Source: Epiperipatus broadwayi (Eukaryota; Onychophora; Udeonychophora; Euonychophora; Peripatidae). From it: DNA of 64,000 nucleotides. Under the pieces are notes generated by a model. It was given only the letters and a program-made list of their open reading frames with translations, had not been told where the DNA came from and ran no database searches. The stretch is from assembly GCA_028023455.1 (NCBI GenBank), contig JAQFVV010012574.1, forward strand, positions 250,001-314,000, written 5' to 3'. Positions within the stretch are counted from its first letter, which is position 1. Each line of letters starts with the position of its first letter. The position numbers and the translations under genes are program-made. Shown here piece by piece: positions 22,776 to 35,299 of the stretch.

Positions 22776-23502
22776 CCAAATTGTTTTTGTATCACACACA
22801 TATACAACATTAAATTAAATATAAATTTAAAAATATTGTTACTTTTGCCGGGTTTTTTTTTTTCACTTATAAAATCAGAAAATGATTTTTAACCAAAATT
22901 CTAAAAAGCTTCCAAATAAATCTTTTAATTAGTATAAATATTACATTTATTTTTTTCGATTAAAACTTCAGTCTCGAATAATTTTGAAAGTTTTTGTTCA
23001 AAATAAAATCTATCTTGCCAATGACTGAAGACATAAAACCTTTTCATGGATTAAATACAATATTTCAATTCTTTTCTAGCTCTTTCAGATTATTTTAATG
23101 AGAGGATAATATTAAGGTTTGGTAGAGATAGTCCGCTGAATAGAGCAATTTAATCAATATTCAACATTTCTGAGATACTTTATATTTTTGTTATTAATTT
23201 TTCATTCTAATTGTAGTTCTAATTCAGATGCATATTTATTTTCAACATTCTTGTAATTTCTCCTTAACACTTGCAATTTTTATTCCCTCCTCCTCATATT
23301 CAACGTGCAATTAAAAAAAAAGATAATGGTTTACCTGGAGATTTTAATTATTATTTTTCTCGATTTTGCTAGAAATTATATAACTAATAGATAGTTTTAA
23401 CTGAAATGGCAACTTATAAATAAGAAATTTGCTACTATATTTATAATAAATTAGAGTGAGAGAAAAATAATTTTTATGCCAAATTGTTTTTTTTCTTCAA
23501 TA
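22776..23502. other. AT-rich DNA, nothing recognised
   Basis: Only A/T runs and short frames were seen; no paired repeats. Confidence 0.4.
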
Positions 23503-23587
23503 TGTCAAATGCGTTGACCGAGAAGCGAACCCGGGCCGGCTGTTTAGAAGGTGGCTATGCTAACCACTAGGCCACCAACGCTTGACT
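23503..23587 (-). mobile_element. tRNA-like element bounded by TGTCA/TGACA (copy 2)
   Basis: On the minus strand, 23581-23511 is 71 nt long, the length of a tRNA. It has a 7-bp acceptor stem (GCGTTGG with TCAACGC), an A box (TGGCCTAGTGGTTAGC), and a T-arm CCGGG-TTCGCTT-CTCGG that carries the B box. The anticodon stem does not pair well and the termini lack a discriminator/CCA context, so it is not a working tRNA gene. Outside the acceptor stem the flanks again form an inverted repeat (AGTCAA and ATTTGACA). The same compact unit is found at 58422, again without a tail. Confidence 0.75.
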
Positions 23588-23710
23588 ACGACAAATTGTT
23601 TATGAAAAAAATTGCAATCAAATCAAGTAAATAAATAAAATAAATTGCAAAAAGTTATTTTTAAAAAATTTGAATTTTAAACCGGAGTTGAAGTAAAATA
23701 ATGAAATACT

Positions 23711-23776
23711 TGTTAAGCGTTGGTGGTCGCAGTTGACTCGGGTTAGCGGGTTCGCTTCCCGGCCGATGCTATGACA
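23711..23776 (+). mobile_element. tRNA-like element, internally shortened (copy 3)
   Basis: Starts TGTTAAGCGTTGGTGG, retains GGGTTCGCTTCCCGGCC as T-arm and B box, and ends GATGCTATGACA, the same end as the copy at 6184. About 20 bp of the D and anticodon region are missing. It is only 125 bp from copy 2 in the opposite orientation. An (AAT)n array follows after 3 bases plus AAAA. Confidence 0.65.
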
Positions 23777-23779
23777 CAT

Positions 23780-23782
23780 GAA

Positions 23783-23839
<57 letters not shown>
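23780..23839. repeat. (AAT)n microsatellite
   Basis: About 19 AAT triplets directly follow the tRNA-like element at 23711, in the place of a retroposon tail. Confidence 0.93.
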
Positions 23840-23841
<2 letters not shown>

Positions 23842-23844
23842 AAT

Positions 23845-25655
23845 ACTTGTCATATGAGTTCTACGTTTTCAATAATATTTAAAACATTAATGGAAATTTA
23901 TGTAATTGTTTTTTTCTTTTACCAGATAATTTTTTTTTTTAAAATGTAAAAAATGCCTGATAAAAATTGATATCAGTTTTGCAAACTTTCCCCCCAAATA
24001 TTGGACCTATATGCGTTAAAAAAAGATCAAATTGGCGCAATCTGATTAGCTCAAATATTGACATTCTTTATTGTTTAATCTTCCAAGATATTAATGAGTT
24101 TTACTTTGGGCATAGAGAAGAAGTCAGACTATCATCATGGTCTAAAACCCACCTGACGACTCAATATCTGCTGAAATGCAGGAGTGGGCAGCACAAAAGA
24201 AAATATTTATGGAAATACTGCATTTAAAAGACATTGTTTCTGATATTAATATTAAACACCAGCTGCTGTAATTCCAAGTATAAAAACTAAGCAGTAGGTA
24301 ATTAAAAAGGATGATATATGGGCAGATGAATTATTATTTACACATCTTCAATCAATGAAAAAAAATTGATTGAAATCACTAAAAAAAAAAATGCTAGTCA
24401 AGCAGACGGCCTTCCTTTAACTATTATATAGGTAAAACTCATACCATAAACTGACTTGTTATGCTATTCTTATGGTTAAATTATTACTTTGTATAGATAT
24501 ATTACACAAAGGCTAAACTCTCCATACAGTAGTGCACCAGTTCAAGCCAGAGTAATCAACGTAAGCATAAAAAATGGTGATCATGTGATATATTAAAGAT
24601 AAAGAATATGTAACTATTTTGGGAAACTAGTTTTATGCTATAATACCAGACCACATGCATTCAGTTACATTATTAAATCTCAGTTTGGAAAGTGTTGGTG
24701 TGTGCACATTTCACCTAATCTTAGTTTCTTAATTCTACCGAGTTTCAAATAGTTCCCTTATGAATAAGTAAGAGAATATCTTATGAAAATTTGGGATTTT
24801 CTTCATTAATAAAGATTTTAATATTTTTTAAGATCCTGCTTTAATGTTATGAAATCATATTCCATGTAAAATACAAGCAGTTTTTTTAAAAGTAAATAAT
24901 GACTCTATATATTATTAATAAAAGTATCACTAATTATTTCTTTATCAAACTTTTGCATATCTCATAAAAAGCCCCCCCCCTTCCATTAAAAATAACAATT
25001 ATATTATAAGCAATCATATCATATATGCCAATGTTGTTAAATTATTATTAATGAAGGAGTAGAAAACAAATTAATATTGATAAAATCAATTTTTTTCTAT
25101 GTACATATATTAAATAGACAATATAAATACATTTACTACTCTTTATAGTTTTAATTTTTTAATATATTTTGAGCATTACTAATCACTATTATACTACAAA
25201 AAATCAATTCTAACTCTCATGCGGCATATGCTTCTTCAAGGCAAATGTTCAAAGTAAACTTAAGACTTCTAATGCATGTATAATATCAAAAGATTTACAA
25301 CATAACAGCTTTTGGGAGCAGTTGCGCCGCACACGCACTTGTGCTTGAAAACATAAAATATTATGTAACTATATTAAAAGTGAAGATATCTCCAAATGTA
25401 ATATAAATAATGTTGACATATTTATTTTCAATATATTTACCTCAGTATTTTACATCATAAAGTTTTCTAATATTAAATATTTTTGAAGATGTTAGACATT
25501 TAGTGATTCTATCTTGGGAATATTAAGTTAGATCTAATTTAATGTTGCATATTTATATCTACAATGAATAAAATTTTATTATCACAATTATGATTATCCA
25601 AACATGATTCTGTGAGATATTAATACTACTAATATGATGGTTTGAGAGATATTTA
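23845..25655. other. AT-rich DNA with one protein-like segment
   Basis: At about 24147-24248 the plus strand reads PPDDSISAEMQEWAAQKK followed by a hydrophobic/charged stretch ending at TAA. Upstream the same frame has several stops. It may be an old coding remnant, but I cannot name a family. A run of 10 C occurs at 24972. No other structure was seen. Confidence 0.3.
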
Positions 25656-25656
25656 C

Positions 25657-25940
25657 TATAAATGGATAATTCTGTGTAATAATTAGAGAAAAATGTCCAG
25701 CAATAATGTTGCTAGGCAAACAACAATTAACATTATTATCCCTAATTTGAACCACTTTTGTCTGAATTTACAAGGAGACAAAGATGGAACATGTACACTA
25801 AGACAAAGATAATCCATCTTTATCTCTAGTAAATTCAGACAACAAAGCTACTAACAAGTGGTCAAATTTGGAGATGGTTGCCTAGTAACATCATTGATGG
25901 ACACTTTTCTCTAATTATTGCACAGAAATATTCATTTATG
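25657..25940. mobile_element. Palindromic foldback/MITE-like element, 284 bp
   Basis: Arms of about 128 bp (25657-25786 and 25813-25940) are inverted copies. Shared blocks are AATAATTAGAGAAAA, TGTCCA(G/T)CAA, TTGCTAGGCAA versus TACTAGGCAACC, AATTTGAACCACTT versus AATTTGACCACTT, and GTCTGAATTTAC. The spacer is about 26 bp. No coding capacity. A TTGCTAGGCAA block also occurs in the repeat at 50165, so the two may be distant relatives. A target duplication could not be fixed. Confidence 0.75.
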
Positions 25941-27872
25941 TCTACTGTTTGCATCTTAATCATCTATAAAATTATTTAATTTTAATATATGCACACATAT
26001 ATCAGTATATTTATATATAAAATTTGACTATACTAAAATCTTTACAAAGTTAAATTTAAAACTCCAATATTCAAAATAAACATCTATTCTGTATGTAAAT
26101 AAAATGTATTTACAGAGTAGATTTTTCATTAATTTCTTCTTTTTTTTCAAATGGGTGTGATTTAGGTTGTTTTGGCAATGGCCAAAATATAAGAAAATAA
26201 AATATTTATTTATTTATATTTGTGAATTCAGTGAAAATAAAATTTATAAAGAAAAGTTTGGATTAAGAAGTATTGTGAATTATTTTTTAAAAACTTTCTG
26301 TTCAACTAATTTCAGTTATGCAATTCGTATTTTCTTTTTTATTTAATAGAAATCAAGTTATTTTATTTTATATTAATATATAAAAAATTTGCACACTTTA
26401 ATTTTTTATGTGTATTTTCTTTATATTAAAATAATTAATATCATGGAATGTAATGATGACAGAAAATTTGTTTTCAATAAACAAATAAAAAGAATTATAA
26501 ATACCTAATTAGAAAACCAATTTTCAATCACTTCAAGTCAGTTATTGAAGGATAAGCAAAACGTGAAGAGGAAAGCTGCACTAAGAATGGTTAAAATTTG
26601 TTAAAAAACATGAAAGATAAGTTTATGGAATTAATATTAGTTACTATTGGTATTAACTTCAGATAAATAATCTACTGTCTCCATGATTACTAACTACTTT
26701 CCAAAACACACATGAGAGTAAAAGTGTATGAAATTAAATACTGTGAAAATAAGAAAGCTTATTATCATCAAGTCTAAAACACAAACCACAGAAGTTACCA
26801 AACGTTTACAGAAATTAACTTATATATTTTAAAGTTACTCAAAAATATAGTAAATTCTATACAATTATCATCTCTATTCAAACTGCCAATTTATCAGTAA
26901 AATTAGGTCACAAAGAATACTATTAATCAATTTTAAATTATAATAGTTACTACCAGAATTTTAATGTGAGGAAAAATTTAATGTGAGACTGAATCTGAAA
27001 TTCAAGTGATAAATGTATGTACAAACAGTTTTTTATATATTTATAACTTAGGTAAAAAAGAATTTTATGTTTATATTTTGTTTCATATTATATTGGTATT
27101 TTTAATCATATGCGTAAAATTATATTGTTAATGCTTATCCCATTATTATTTATTTACTGAATAATTTGTTGAAAATATAATGAAATTAATGTATCTATCA
27201 TTTTATATGCTTATTTATTTTATTAATTGATGTACTTTCATAATTAAGCTAATATTATTTAAATCTGTAATCAAAGGCGAGTTCATTGATGGGAAATACA
27301 TTTTTGATAGATCTTCAAAGTATAATATTTGTAATTTAAAATAACATATGTTCATTGGTGAAAGTATTTTGTAAATAGTCAATTTATGCATGTGTTATTA
27401 TTCTTATTTGTTATTAATTAAATACTTTTTTACTATTTAAATCAATCATAGTTTTTTATTACCTTAATATTTTCTGTTTATTGATGATGGCGTGATTCTC
27501 ATATTTTAGTGACAAGATTCAGCAACTAGAAAATGTAGCATTCGTTACATAATTAGTTTCATTAAATATAAATTAATCAAATAATTTGAATGGTATGTTA
27601 GAGCAATTATAAAGCTGATTTCTAATTGGCTATATAATTAGATTTAAAAACTGATTCCCAATAAACCATAATATTTTTTTTTCCATAATTGGTTATTTAC
27701 TATTATATAATTTGGTTCCCAACATGTAAGCTTGATACTTCCACATACATATAATGATTTAGTTTGAAAGTTATAATTGACTATTTGTAAGTCTGCTTTC
27801 AGAACAGGTTATATTTACCAGTTTAATGAGGTTTATATAAATTTCTTTGAATTAATAATTTCATATTTTGTA
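25941..27872. other. AT-rich DNA, nothing recognised
   Basis: The stretch is very A/T-rich with no frame of note on either strand and no clear repeat pair. Confidence 0.45.
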
Positions 27873-28017
27873 ATCAAGTTGCAATCTTTAGTCTATATAA
27901 ACATATTACACCATATATAAAGTTAGATTTCCAACTTTATTGTTTAAAGAAGGTTGCCATGACAACAGATTGAGATTGTTGACTTATTGATATTTGTATT
28001 GTTTAAAGGTTAACTGT
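27873..28017 (+). repeat. Dispersed repeat, copy 2 of 2
   Basis: Begins with TCAAGTTGCAATCTTTAG, has ACATATTACACCATATATAA and ATTGAGATTGTTGACTTATT, and ends at GTTTAAAGGTTAA. It is collinear with 3728-3885. The (AAT)n array at 28063 lies 45 bp downstream. Confidence 0.65.
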
Positions 28018-28061
28018 TTTTGAGGGTGTATATGGATAAACAATCCCAGAATATGCATACC

Positions 28062-28062
<1 letters not shown>

Positions 28063-28141
<79 letters not shown>
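28063..28141. repeat. (AAT)n microsatellite, about 26 units
   Basis: Nearly pure array starting after GCATACC. The opposite strand translates to poly-Leu, which is an artefact. Confidence 0.95.
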
Positions 28142-28143
<2 letters not shown>

Positions 28144-28935
28144 TTCACAAGTGAATGAAACTAATGAGAGTAATTTTAACAAACTTAGAAGGTATACCCA
28201 TTCTTCTGCATCAATGCTATTTTTAAAAACAATCAAATGCTTTTATTGCTTGAGATTTCATTGAAACTGGACTGAAGGTAGATCCAGAATTGAAATCAAT
28301 TCAAAAATTTTATATTCCGAAATTTAGTACTTTATTACTACACTAAATTACACAAAAATCAATGTAATTTATTGCTTAAATAAAAACTGGTCCACTTTTA
28401 AAAAATTGCATAGATAATAAATCAATAGCAGATAAAGATGAAACTTTATATTAGTGGAGAATCTTTTAATATTTATCAAATCAGCTTTAAGTTTCAAATA
28501 ACATATATACATTTTAATAATTTTAAAAATCTCATAAATAAATAAATGGTTATTAAATATATATATAAGTAATCACCAAATACACACATAATAATACATG
28601 TCAGATTAAAAAGAACACTCATTATATATATATGAAAAAATTAGAAGTTAATAACCACAATGAATTTGGTCAAGTTATTAATACAGATTGAAATATAATG
28701 GTAGAAACAAATCTTAAAATTAAACTCATATGAATTGCTTTTTGCAGAAATAGCTTAATATTGAAAAAAATATATCTATGGATTTGAAAAGAAAGTTTTT
28801 AAATAAATCTGATTGAGAGTTAATGATTAATGGAAGAACAATACAAACATTTCAGACTAAAGGAGAGATCAAATGAAAAATATAGGGATGACAAAAGAAT
28901 ATGCATTATTGATATAATGAAGTAATTAAAAAACT
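28142..28935. other. AT-rich DNA, nothing firmly recognised
   Basis: The last 120 bases (from about 28820) may already be upstream remnant of the LINE scrap at 28936, since they are purine-rich and read ERSNEKYRDDKR in one frame. Confidence 0.4.
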
Positions 28936-29146
28936 AAAACAGAAGTGGAGTGGATATGTTATGAAAAATATGGCTAATGAAATCTTAAACAGAATCCTAA
29001 AAGTTTTAAAAATTTTCTAGAAAAAATTGACATGATGGATGAATGAGATAAGGAAGATTGCAAAAATGATGTGAAGAGAAAAAGCTATGAATCAGAGAAA
29101 CTATATTAAACTTGGAGACTTTCATAATGCAGAATATATATAAATA
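28936..29146 (+). pseudogene. C-terminal remnant of a LINE reverse transcriptase
   Basis: One frame with three stops reads KLKQKWSGYVMKNMANEILN, then W-M-N-E-I-R-K-I-A and, after a stop, REKAMNQRNYIKLGDFHNA. The pattern K.RW.GHV.R ... W.DEIRK.AG ... A.DR..W..LGEA is the familiar C-terminal end of many animal LINE (RTE-like and related) pol proteins. Conserved spacing and word order are retained despite the stops. No upstream RT motifs can be read, so the copy is truncated and decayed. Confidence 0.55.
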
Positions 29147-29149
29147 TAC

Positions 29150-31838
29150 AGAGAATAGGATAAGATAATTTTTGTAAATTTGTATATTTGGTGATTTGCC
29201 ATATTTTTACAAATCCCATTGGATATTTGTCTCAGTTGCAAAATTCCCTTTCTGTAGAAAGAAAAATAAGGAGGGTGGGGGGGATTTCAGATGACAAAAG
29301 TAAGGTCATCATTGTGCTAAAATATATTTATGAATAACTGTCCAATACTTTTTGCAAAAGGAACTATGTTCATGAAATCTGGAAAATTTTTGTTAAAAAA
29401 AAAATCAAATCAATGTATAAATTTTATCTTATAATAATCAGAATTTATATCTAATTTGAAAGTTTTTAACATGCAGCATTGATATCAATTTTTTTTATTA
29501 TAGCATAACCATTTCTGTGAGTGACAGGTAACTATATTGGCACATAAGTTCAATTCTTTTGAGCATATTTTGAAATGAAAGTTTTTACTTAATAAAAACA
29601 AAGTAAATTAAAACTTGTGTAATTTTAAATTGAAATTATTTTAATATCTATTAATTCATATTCATTATAATTCTTTATACAACTGAAATAAGAGAGGACT
29701 AAAGTTGTAAAATCAGTAGATATAAATTCACATATACAGATTGTGATTGAGGTTGTTACAATTATCATAAAAATCCCTATCAACCATAATATTTCTACAA
29801 ATAGCATGACAAAAGTAAAGAATAAGATGAATAAATTATGTGTTTTAAGATTTGAATCTTAGTAGCCTGTCATTCGCATCACAGCTGATTGACTGAAATT
29901 TTGTTTTCTTTTTTAAATTGCATGAAAACTATAAGCATGACATCAACAGAAATTCCAGAATTCATTGCTCATTGATTTCACCTTTTGAATGATGTATCTT
30001 ACATTGATATTGAATAAAATTTGAATTTTTTATGATTATTTTTAAAAGTAGATGAATTTATTTTTTTTATTTTCTGGTCAATTTACTAATTTACATAAGG
30101 CAATAAAGGCAGAAAATCTTTATCGGCCTTATAACCCTAATATAATAGATTAAAAATATGCTGTTATATCAGATACGAAGGCCTTCAATGCAATATAAAC
30201 ATAATCATATAATATAATAAGTTATTAATTTTAATTTTTAATATTTTAATTTTTTAAAAATTATTTGATAAATGGTATATTAATTTGTTTGCATTTGTAT
30301 TAGTGTGTGTGTGTACTATATAAATTATATAATATTAAATAGTTTATGCTCTTTATTATACAGTATATAAATTCAAATATAACAAATGTTGTTTTTGTAG
30401 TGTAATTTTGGATCTCTAATCAAAGTTTGAGGCAACTTTATTTTATAGACATAATGATTCTCAAAAGGTATATGTTTATATTTGTATTAGTGTGTTTGTT
30501 CTTGTATTGTGTTTGTACAACAAGTAATGAATTACATATATCATATATAGAGCAGCGTAATGTAAATTTTAAAAATTGATAATCTAATGTACAGAAAGGT
30601 TGCAGATTGCAGTTGATAAAGCAATCACAAAATTTACTGGGCATATTACCATGTGAAAATATAAACATTTAAAACTAATAGAGATTGAAATGGTATGTGT
30701 ATAGTAATAGCCACAATGGTTTGCATATACCACATGGAATTGTATGCAAGCAAAGAATCAAATTTTGATTCTTGCCTGCCTTGATACTCATACTGTGGAG
30801 TCAGTAGTTTTGCCACATCTTGTATCACATTATTTTCAAGTCCATAGCTATCAAATAAGCTATATGCAAATAAATTATATCTCTGTGGGACAATAAATAT
30901 AACAAGAAAGCATCACTGGTGTGCATAAAGAATGTAAATATTTGTACACAAAAAATATTAAATGAAGAGATGAAACTCATTTTATCAATGATACAGACAG
31001 CCTACAATTTCTAGTTTTAGATAGACAAGAAGCTAATTGCTATGATGACAAATGCATATCCATCTTCTGGAAATGATTTGTTTTGCATCTTTTATTAAGA
31101 TAAATCATTTTCTTATAGACACCTTTGAAATTTGTCAACTTTTGGGGTACAAGATAAAAATGAAGAATTCTTATGTGAATACTTTTGGAGATTCTGAAGC
31201 TATGGATTATCTCAGGTAAGAAGTATTATATATGGTTTAAAAGATAATTTTGTGAGGAATTCAAAGAAATTATCGATGAAGATGTAATTTAAACTTAGTT
31301 AATAATAAATTAGAAATTATGAACAAACAATAAAGTAATAATTATGTCGGATGTTGAAATTTTTTTTCCTCTTATTTTTTAAATGGTTATCACTATTTGT
31401 CTTAGACTTATTGTTTTCCTTAGTTTTTCTAGTTTCTATTAATGTAAAATTTTTTGCTCTAACATTATTAAAACTGAAGTTTAAACTAATAATCAGCTTT
31501 TTAAGCTAATGCACATGCACTTTGTGGATCATAACAATAAATGCTCTCATTTTTCAATACAAGATAAAGACTTTGTGAAAGAATAGAATGAATTCACCTA
31601 TTCTTTCAACCCAAACGTTTAAATATGGGCAAATCTTAAGTACTGGAAATGAGAGCATGAAGATATTAAACAATCACTTTAAATTACTTTTACTATGTCT
31701 GAATGAATGACGCCTGTGGAATTTACTAGAATTTATGATAAGTTGTTGTGAAAATTGAGTCTCCGGTTAGTTTTTAAAAAATTCAATATGGCACCTCTAG
31801 ATTCACACAGTTAATATGGCTTTAACAATGGTAAAGAC
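29150..31838. other. AT-rich DNA, nothing recognised
   Basis: A (TG)n run of 6-7 units lies at about 30302. Short minus-strand frames at 30438-30828 have no domain. A short GGCCTT inverted pair surrounds about 30125-30185. Confidence 0.4.
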
Positions 31839-31962
31839 TTTTTCTGGACAATTATAAATTGAAAAAAATGAAAAGAGATAATATATTTATTAAAAAGAAT
31901 TTTTTCTGGACAATTATAAATTGAAAAAAATGAAAAGAGATAATATATTTATTAAAAAGAAT
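31839..31962. repeat. Perfect 62-bp tandem duplication
   Basis: Two identical 62-bp units, 31839-31900 and 31901-31962, each starting TTTTTCTGGACAATTATAAA. No mismatch was found, so the event is recent. Confidence 0.95.
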
Positions 31963-33991
31963 TAAAAAAGACTAGAAATGTTCTTAGAAATAGAGATATG
32001 CTGGAGAAATACAAAAATAATACTAAAAAAGAAGACAATAGATTGTATGAAGAGAATAGTTGGAGCGGAAAAACTACCAAAAAAAAAGATATGACATATA
32101 TAAAGCTTTAATAAAAAAAATATTATACCATATAAAAATAAAATGACTGCAAAGAAAAAAAACCTAAAGGCCATGAAGCAGGATACAGAAAGCATAATTT
32201 ACTATGGAAGTATACAAATAATATATTAAATGATGATAAGATAATATAATGAATACCATAGAAAGAAATTGTTTTCCCCAAAAGAGATAAGAAACAAAAA
32301 AATATGTAATGGGAAAAACTTACATGATCAACAAAATTAGTAACAGATAACTGGCAAAAGATGTTTTCAATTGAATGAAATAATGATGATGAAGATAACT
32401 GCATAGCCAGTAAAAATATTACAGATATGAATGAATTGGATGTTGTCATACAATCATAACAAAACTTGAAATACATGTACGTAAAATAAAAAGTATAATA
32501 AAGATTTATGAAATATTAAAATATGACATTTTTCTTTATTGCTCATTATCTGCCAAGATGCAAGGCCTAAATCGTTTTCCACAATTAAATGATTCTTTCA
32601 ATGAATCTATAGGTTAATCATCTCCAAAAAAGGGAGAAATAAAAAAAAAGTAATGAAATTAAATCACATAGTAATTTGTAAAGAATGCAGTTTAACCAAA
32701 TAGTAGATTCAGTGCTAAAGGTTTTTTAATTAATTATTAATGGCAAAAAAAAACAACTTATATTTCCAAACTGGGTAATAATATAGAAAAACGAAGAAAC
32801 ACGTGGAATACATAAATAAAAATAATTTACAGTTAATGCTTTAATTGTAGAAAATTTCCTAAAGGGAAATTTCTGATAATTTGAATATTATAGGTGAACA
32901 CCTCAGTTTACTCCAATAAATAGGACTGTACCTCTTTGTAGTTTAGTGCTTCTCATATTTTATGAATTCTTGCACAATAAAACCATTAGTATTAGTATTA
33001 TTAAAAGATATTTGACTAAAAAGATTACATATTTTGTCAAACAATTGGTAATATAGTGTAACAATCTAAAAAACATGTAAGAAAAGAATGTAAATGGAAA
33101 TCAATATTCCTTAAAATTTCCTAATATGTTGGATGCCAAATGAAAGAGGCTTATGATTTTCTTCCTTTTTTAGATTTATGCACTTCATTATAAAAATGTA
33201 AGATGATTTAAATTCTGGAGTTAATGGGTATTAGGAATAAAATTTAATATTTTAACTAATGATGGTCAGACTGAGTATCCAGTCATATTTCCTGAGTAAC
33301 ATTTACTTCAGATCTGTCTAAATATAGAGAGGATCTTTCCCTTGTCACTATAAATGCTATTTATTTATTTAAAACATATCTACCATACTACAGATTAGGG
33401 TGCCATCTCTAAAACAAGAAACATCATTAGGTCAGGCTCAAATTTCTCCTTAGCTTCTTAAAAGTTAGTACCCCTGTTTACTTGCTGATAGTTCAAAAGA
33501 AAAACATGGTGATGTGTCACAGGGTGTGTGTTTTATTTCTATTTTTAACCAGCTTTGGGATGGCAGAGAGGAATGGATAACTGGGCTTAAAATAATGTAA
33601 TAAAAAAAAATATTTACAATATTTACACGCCTTATATGGAACTTAGGGATGAATAGAGTGCATAAAAAATAAAATATAGATATATATTTTAGGTGAGTAT
33701 GTATTCATATAGGAGAAAATTCATTTAATTAGATTGAATTTAACTTATATGCTCTGTTATGCTTACATACAATATAAAAGAATCATATAATTATTATTAT
33801 TTAACTATAATAATATAAATACAGATTGGAAAAATATCAGTCAATCAATAAACATATATCAAAATTATAATAAATATTAACTATTAATAATTGAATGAGA
33901 AAATAATTCAAAATTCTATTTGTTTTAGCATTAGTAAAAAAAATAATTTTAATATAAAAAGTTTAAATACATATTTGAAGGGAAAATAAAA
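31963..33991. other. A-rich plus strand, no gene recognised
   Basis: From 31960 to 32470 the plus strand is strongly purine-rich and the minus strand carries long pyrimidine-driven frames of 77 and 117 codons that are Phe/Ser-rich. These are composition artefacts rather than genes. Nothing else was recognised. Confidence 0.4.
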
Positions 33992-34450
33992 TGTTGTTGT
34001 TGTTATTATTATGTTTTAAAGCAACTTTGTCATCAAATAAACTTACTTTGACAAAAAAAAAATTGTCCAAGTACATGTGTTATAGCAGCATTTACATGTA
34101 GATATAGTTCTTTTGTAAATTATATCATATGAAACTCAGAGTATAATCACTAACTACAAATATATAGTTTTAAGAACAGTCAATATAAGAAGTGACAATG
34201 TTTTTCTGTTAAGCTAACTATGCACTGGTTCAGTTTTTATAAAATTTTATTAAACATTCTTTTGCTAAATAGTCTGGAATATAAGCATTAGTTCAGTTTT
34301 TCTTCAGGTTGATATTGTTTGTAATATATAAAGTCGAGAGGTAATCATTGCTGTGTCAATGAGAATTCAGGTAATATTTGTTATATCTTGTAGGTAAGTG
34401 ATTATAAGCAGGTTGTGTTGCAATGCTGTATTTATCAGTATTATGGCATA
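33992..34450 (-). other. LINE 3' UTR and short AAT/AAC tail
   Basis: The minus strand ends GCTTTAAAACATAATAATAA followed by CAACAAC. The stop of the C-terminal coding part lies near 34450. A poly(A)-like AAATAAAC precedes the end. The tail is only about 6 triplets here, in contrast to dozens in the related copies. Confidence 0.65.
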
Positions 34451-34960
34451 TGGTTAGAGATTTGATCAGTATTTCAGGAGTCCCCACCTGTGGCAAAGAT
34501 GTCCAGGTGTGCAAGTTTACTATCCCTAGCTCTCAGTTTCTCAATCTTGTTGGTAAAAGTGGTTAGATGATGATGGGTATTTCTATCAAGCCAACAAGTG
34601 CATTGAGTGCAGCAAAAATCATACAAACTGAATGTTGCTGCATGGATAGCTGAGGAAATGTGTATTTGATGTAAGTGTCAGGGGTGCTGTTTATTGTGAG
34701 AATGCTTTGCCTGTATGTGTTTAACATGATTTCCTGAGTCCATGTTAGTGCTGGACAGATATAAAATAGATGACACTGGATTTCCTCTTCTCTGTGACAT
34801 AGCTGTCAGAAAGAGTGAATTGTTATTTACAGTCTGTGGTATCATAGGAAATGGAATGGAGGGAGGGAAGTTAAGTTTCAGGAAAAAGTCAAAGAATTTT
34901 GGCTCTAGAGACCATTTTTTGAATGTATGAAGTAACTGTCTATAGTTTATTCCTTGCATT
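34450..34960 (-). pseudogene. LINE ORF2 C-terminal domain
   Basis: The frame at 34959-34678 reads LEPKFFDFFLKLNFPPSIPF. The following frames read an AATFSLYDFC-like block and LRARDSKLAHLDIFA. The other copy at 63.4 kb has LEPKFFDFVLKMN, then CGLCHETEETWKH, AATFLLYTPWC and NRDKLITSPDIYAATW at the same spacing. The family therefore has a conserved C-terminal region that includes a zinc-binding-type C..C...H...C cluster, although that cluster is degraded here. Confidence 0.7.
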
Positions 34961-35299
34961 GAAAAATATTGATCAACATGTGGATTTGAATTCTCTAATA
35001 GGTATACTTACCTGTATTAAGTAGTGATATTTGGTTATAGATACTTTGTAATTAACATATAAGTAATGACAGGAATCCATGTGATGGAGGTGGTCTGTCT
35101 TGTATTATGAGTATTATACATTCTAGTGTTGGAAATCATTTTATAATGGCAGTTAGGAGATTTAAACTCTTTTGGATATGAAAAACTTATTTGGAGTGAA
35201 GGCCTAGTCCATCTGTAATGGTAAAAGACTAATGTATTTGGTAGAGATAGAAACAGACTTCCTGTGCCAAAGCTATTTGCAACAAAGTGAAAAAATGTA

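Noticed and set aside
23511-23581. Functional tRNA gene on the minus strand
   Set aside because: Length, A box, B box and acceptor stem fit a tRNA, but the anticodon stem does not pair and near-identical units recur at 58430 with the same non-tRNA flanks, which marks it as a repeat.
30430-30830. Pair of minus-strand frames of 76 and 60 codons
   Set aside because: No recognisable domain, no shared frame, no splice-site support and composition equal to the flanks.
31962-32476. Minus-strand frames of 77 and 117 codons rich in Phe, Ser and Ile
   Set aside because: The plus strand here is a long purine-rich tract, so the opposite strand is pyrimidine-rich and lacks stops by composition. No domain is visible.
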